NCBI GenBank assembly: GCA_038093515.1
Contig: JBBPSI010000199.1
Coordinates: 1 to 44,729 of the forward strand
Length of the DNA: 44,729 nucleotides
Direction: 5' to 3'
Source: Butyriboletus loyo
Lineage: Eukaryota; Basidiomycota; Agaricomycetes; Boletales; Boletaceae
Shown here in pieces: positions 42,716 through 44,729 of the stretch; position 1 is the stretch's first letter, and each line of letters starts with the position of its first letter. The notes under the pieces are model-generated. The model was not told the DNA's origin, did no database searches, and saw only the letters and a list, made by a program, of their open reading frames with translations. Position numbers and translations under genes: made by a program.

Positions 42716-43003
42716 TAATACCGTCTGGTCCATATGCTGTTCCCACGGAACTGGCAGGCGAGGGCGCACGGATGACGGGCGAGGCGTAGGCGGTATCGCC
42801 CGTGTGGATTACTGGGGCGTTTGGCATTACAATGGGTTGAGCTTGACACGAACGCGGTGTGACATTGTTGATTAGCGCGACTTGTGACGATCAGTCACGC
42901 AGGATCCCCCGTTTAAATTCTTGGTGACGCGTCTTTACTCCCTTTCGTCCGTTCCACCATCTCCACCTCGGTCTACTAGCACCGTTATCTTGTATTTTAT
43001 CTC
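42716..43003. promoter_or_regulatory. RNR upstream region with MluI cell-cycle box
   Basis: About 290 bp between the gypsy truncation and the RNR start codon. ACGCGT at 42927-42932 (72 bases upstream of ATG) matches the MCB element that drives G1/S transcription of DNA-synthesis genes in yeasts. GTGAC-GATCA-GTCAC near 42883-42897 is a short palindrome. No TATA box is obvious. Confidence 0.55.
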
Positions 43004-44702
43004 ATGGCCTATGTTTTCAAGAGAGGTTAGTGTTTGTAGCCCCTTTCATTCGCCAAAGCTGATTGTCCACGCTGCAGATGGGTAAGCCACTTCCTCAAGC
43101 GTGACGCGACGCGTCTCGTTGATATCTCTCAATCTAGGCGTAAGGAGAATGTGCAGTTCGACAAGGTACGCTCCGTGTGTCCGTTGCGCCACGATGATCT
43201 TGTTTACTCGAGTAATAGATCACGGCGAGGATAAACAAGCTCTGCTATGGTCTCGATATGGACTATGTTGACCCCATTGAGTAAGTTTTCTGTCGGATAT
43301 TTATATCTATATATTTATTGATCGTACGCAGGATGGTAAAAAAAGTGATCGCTGGTGTATACCAAGGTGTCACTACTGTCGAACTCGATGTCAGTTTCCA
43401 CACGTGCCAACTTACGTGTACTCTGACTCTGCCTTAGAATCTTGCCGCGGAAACCGCTGCCTATCTCACCACGAAACACCCAGACTATGCCGTCCTTGCC
43501 GCACGTATCGCTATATCTAACCTGCACAAGGAAACAAAAAAAAACTTTTCTGCAGTGATCAAAGATCTGTACGAGTATGGTAGGCCAATTCAATGTTCAG
43601 TAGACGTTTCATTAATCTTTTACAGTCAACCCAAAGAACGGGCGGCCAGCAAGTATGATCTCAGAGGAGACATACAATGTTGTGCAGAAGCACGCTGTTA
43701 CATTGGACTCTGCTATCATCTATAACCGCGACTTCAACTACAATTAGTGAGTTGTCGTGAGTCTAAACGATAGTTATTTAACTGGTTGGTGCAGCTTTGG
43801 TTTCAAGACCCTTGAAAGATCCTATCTGCTCAGAATCAATGGTCGTGTTGCTGAACGCCCTCAGCACATGATCATGCGAGTGGCTGTCGGCATTCACGGC
43901 GATAACATCGAGCGCGTATTGGAAACGTACAATTTGATGTCTGAACGGTACTTCACGCACGCGTCACCCACCCTTTTCAATGCTGGTACACCCCACCCGC
44001 AACTCAGTTCTTGTTTTCTTGTTAGTATGAAGGATGACTCGATTGAAGGTATCTATGACACTTTGAAAACTTGCGCCATGATCAGTAAGACTGCCGGTGG
44101 TATTGGTTTGAGCATTCATTGTATCCGAGCTACGGGGTAAGTGTATTCCCTATGTCATTCGTTGATCAAAGCAAACACATTTTCTTGTAGATCGTACATC
44201 GCAGGCACCAATGGCTACTCAAACGGCATAGTGCCAATGCTCCGTGCATACGATGCGACGGCACGTTACGTTGACCAAGGAGGCAACAAGCGTCCTGGTG
44301 CCTTTGCAATTTATTTGGAGCCTTGGCACAACGATGTATTCGACTTCATTGACCTCAGAAAGAACCACGGTAAGGAAGAGGCTCGTGCTCGAGACCTCTT
44401 CTATGCCCTTTGGATCCCTGATCTTTTGTGTGTCATTTCCTCTTCGAACTATGCACTAGCTTGAACAGTCTCTTCTAGCATGAAGCGTGTGGAGGCGAAC
44501 GAGGATTGGTCTCTTTTCTGTCCGAATGAGGCGCCTGGGATGGCTGACTGTTGGGGCGAAGAGTTCGAGGCTCTGTACGAGAGGTATGAAAAGGAAGGTC
44601 GCGCACGTAGGACTGTTCCTGCGCAGAAACTTTGGTACGCTACCTTGGAGGCGCAAATTGAGACCGGAGGGCCCTTCATGGTGTACAAGGACTCTGCCAA
44701 TC
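43004..44702 (+). CDS. RNR1: Ribonucleoside-diphosphate reductase large subunit (partial, 10 exons seen)
   Basis: Reduces ribonucleoside diphosphates to deoxy forms for DNA synthesis, as a cytosolic complex with the small subunit. Exons: 43004-43025, 43078-43081, 43138-43165, 43219-43280, 43332-43389, 43438-43579, 43626-43746, 43795-44136, 44191-44427, 44479-44702, then a GT donor; the window ends in intron 10. The product starts [23 protein letters not shown], the N-terminal ATP cone that binds the allosteric effector. Later come [35 protein letters not shown], the active-site cysteine in [42 protein letters not shown] and PNEAPGM. All follow the family order without lesions. The catalytic NLC.E loop and the C terminus lie outside. 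Exon joins are set by keeping the conserved frame. Confidence 0.93.
43078..43081 (+). other. RNR1: Four-base microexon of RNR1
   Basis: CAG|ATGG|GTAAGC between introns 43026-43077 (52 nt) and 43082-43137 (56 nt). It supplies the bases needed to read K-R-D-G-R-K across exons 1-3. Skipping it destroys the conserved KRDGR motif. Confidence 0.8.
43109..43114 (+). promoter_or_regulatory. Second ACGCGT box, in RNR1 intron 2
   Basis: ACGCGT inside GACGCGACGCGTCTCG, a CG-rich run. A possible extra MCB site; by context only. Confidence 0.35.
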
Positions 44703-44729
44703 GTGCGTGCATGTTGCCGTTCAGAGTTA

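Noticed and set aside
1..44729. tRNA, rRNA or other structured RNA genes
   Set aside because: No cloverleaf, A/B box pair or rRNA-like stretch was noticed on either strand; a covariance-model scan was not possible here.

Overview
The window looks like a transposon-choked stretch of a basidiomycete (probably agaricomycete) genome. The evidence is short GT-AG introns (about 46-56 nt in the one clean host gene), a two-copy membrane-protein gene of the basidiomycete DUF6533 type, chromodomain Ty3/gypsy elements, KDZ transposase relics and a Tad-like LINE. I cannot name the species. The only clearly intact host gene is at the right edge: the ribonucleotide reductase large subunit, 43004 to the window end.

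Layout. (1) 1-15019 is a nested repeat block. It holds the 3' end of a gypsy element (1-1591), a minus-strand LINE (1592-4920) split by a solo LTR, one complete gypsy chromovirus (5123-12223) inserted in a KDZ-element fragment (4921-5122 plus 12224-12479), and a plus-strand LINE 3' end with poly(A) (12480-15019), itself split by a solo LTR that carries two younger solo LTRs. (2) 15020-23805 is a direct duplication of a DUF6533-like gene (copies at 15465-17284 and 21909-23725, both minus strand) around a 4.1-kb spacer. Each copy shows one different disabling lesion. (3) 24829-28607 is a decayed gypsy copy lacking the 3' half of its interior. (4) 28608-36627 is a decayed KDZ-type transposon: transposase on plus, an unrecognised acidic protein divergent on minus, and solo LTRs inside. 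(5) 36628-42715 is a minus-strand, 5'-truncated gypsy copy with two solo LTRs in it. Its truncation point lies about 290 bp upstream of the RNR start codon.

The most interesting object is the gypsy family itself. The complete copy has 424-bp LTRs, a perfect 5-bp target duplication (ATAAG) and the order gag, pol, ORF3. ORF3 (416 aa) follows pol where some retroelements carry env, but it encodes a Pro/Ser-rich protein with three zinc knuckles. It recurs in three of the four copies, and the two intact reading frames differ mostly at synonymous sites. The 10 bases starting 32 bases downstream of the LTR TATA box are the exact reverse complement of a site 2 bases inside the element. This is the arrangement expected for tRNA-independent self-priming, as in Tf1. 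The gag frame is open for 131 codons upstream of its first AUG, and that extension is conserved with in-frame indels in a second copy, so gag may start at a non-AUG codon.

Three LTR families are present: A about 424-428 bp, B about 820 bp, C about 506-530 bp. All carry a GGTCTGTGC core just upstream of a TATA-like box. Nine insertions have perfect 5-bp target duplications visible in the window, which gives a readable order of insertion.
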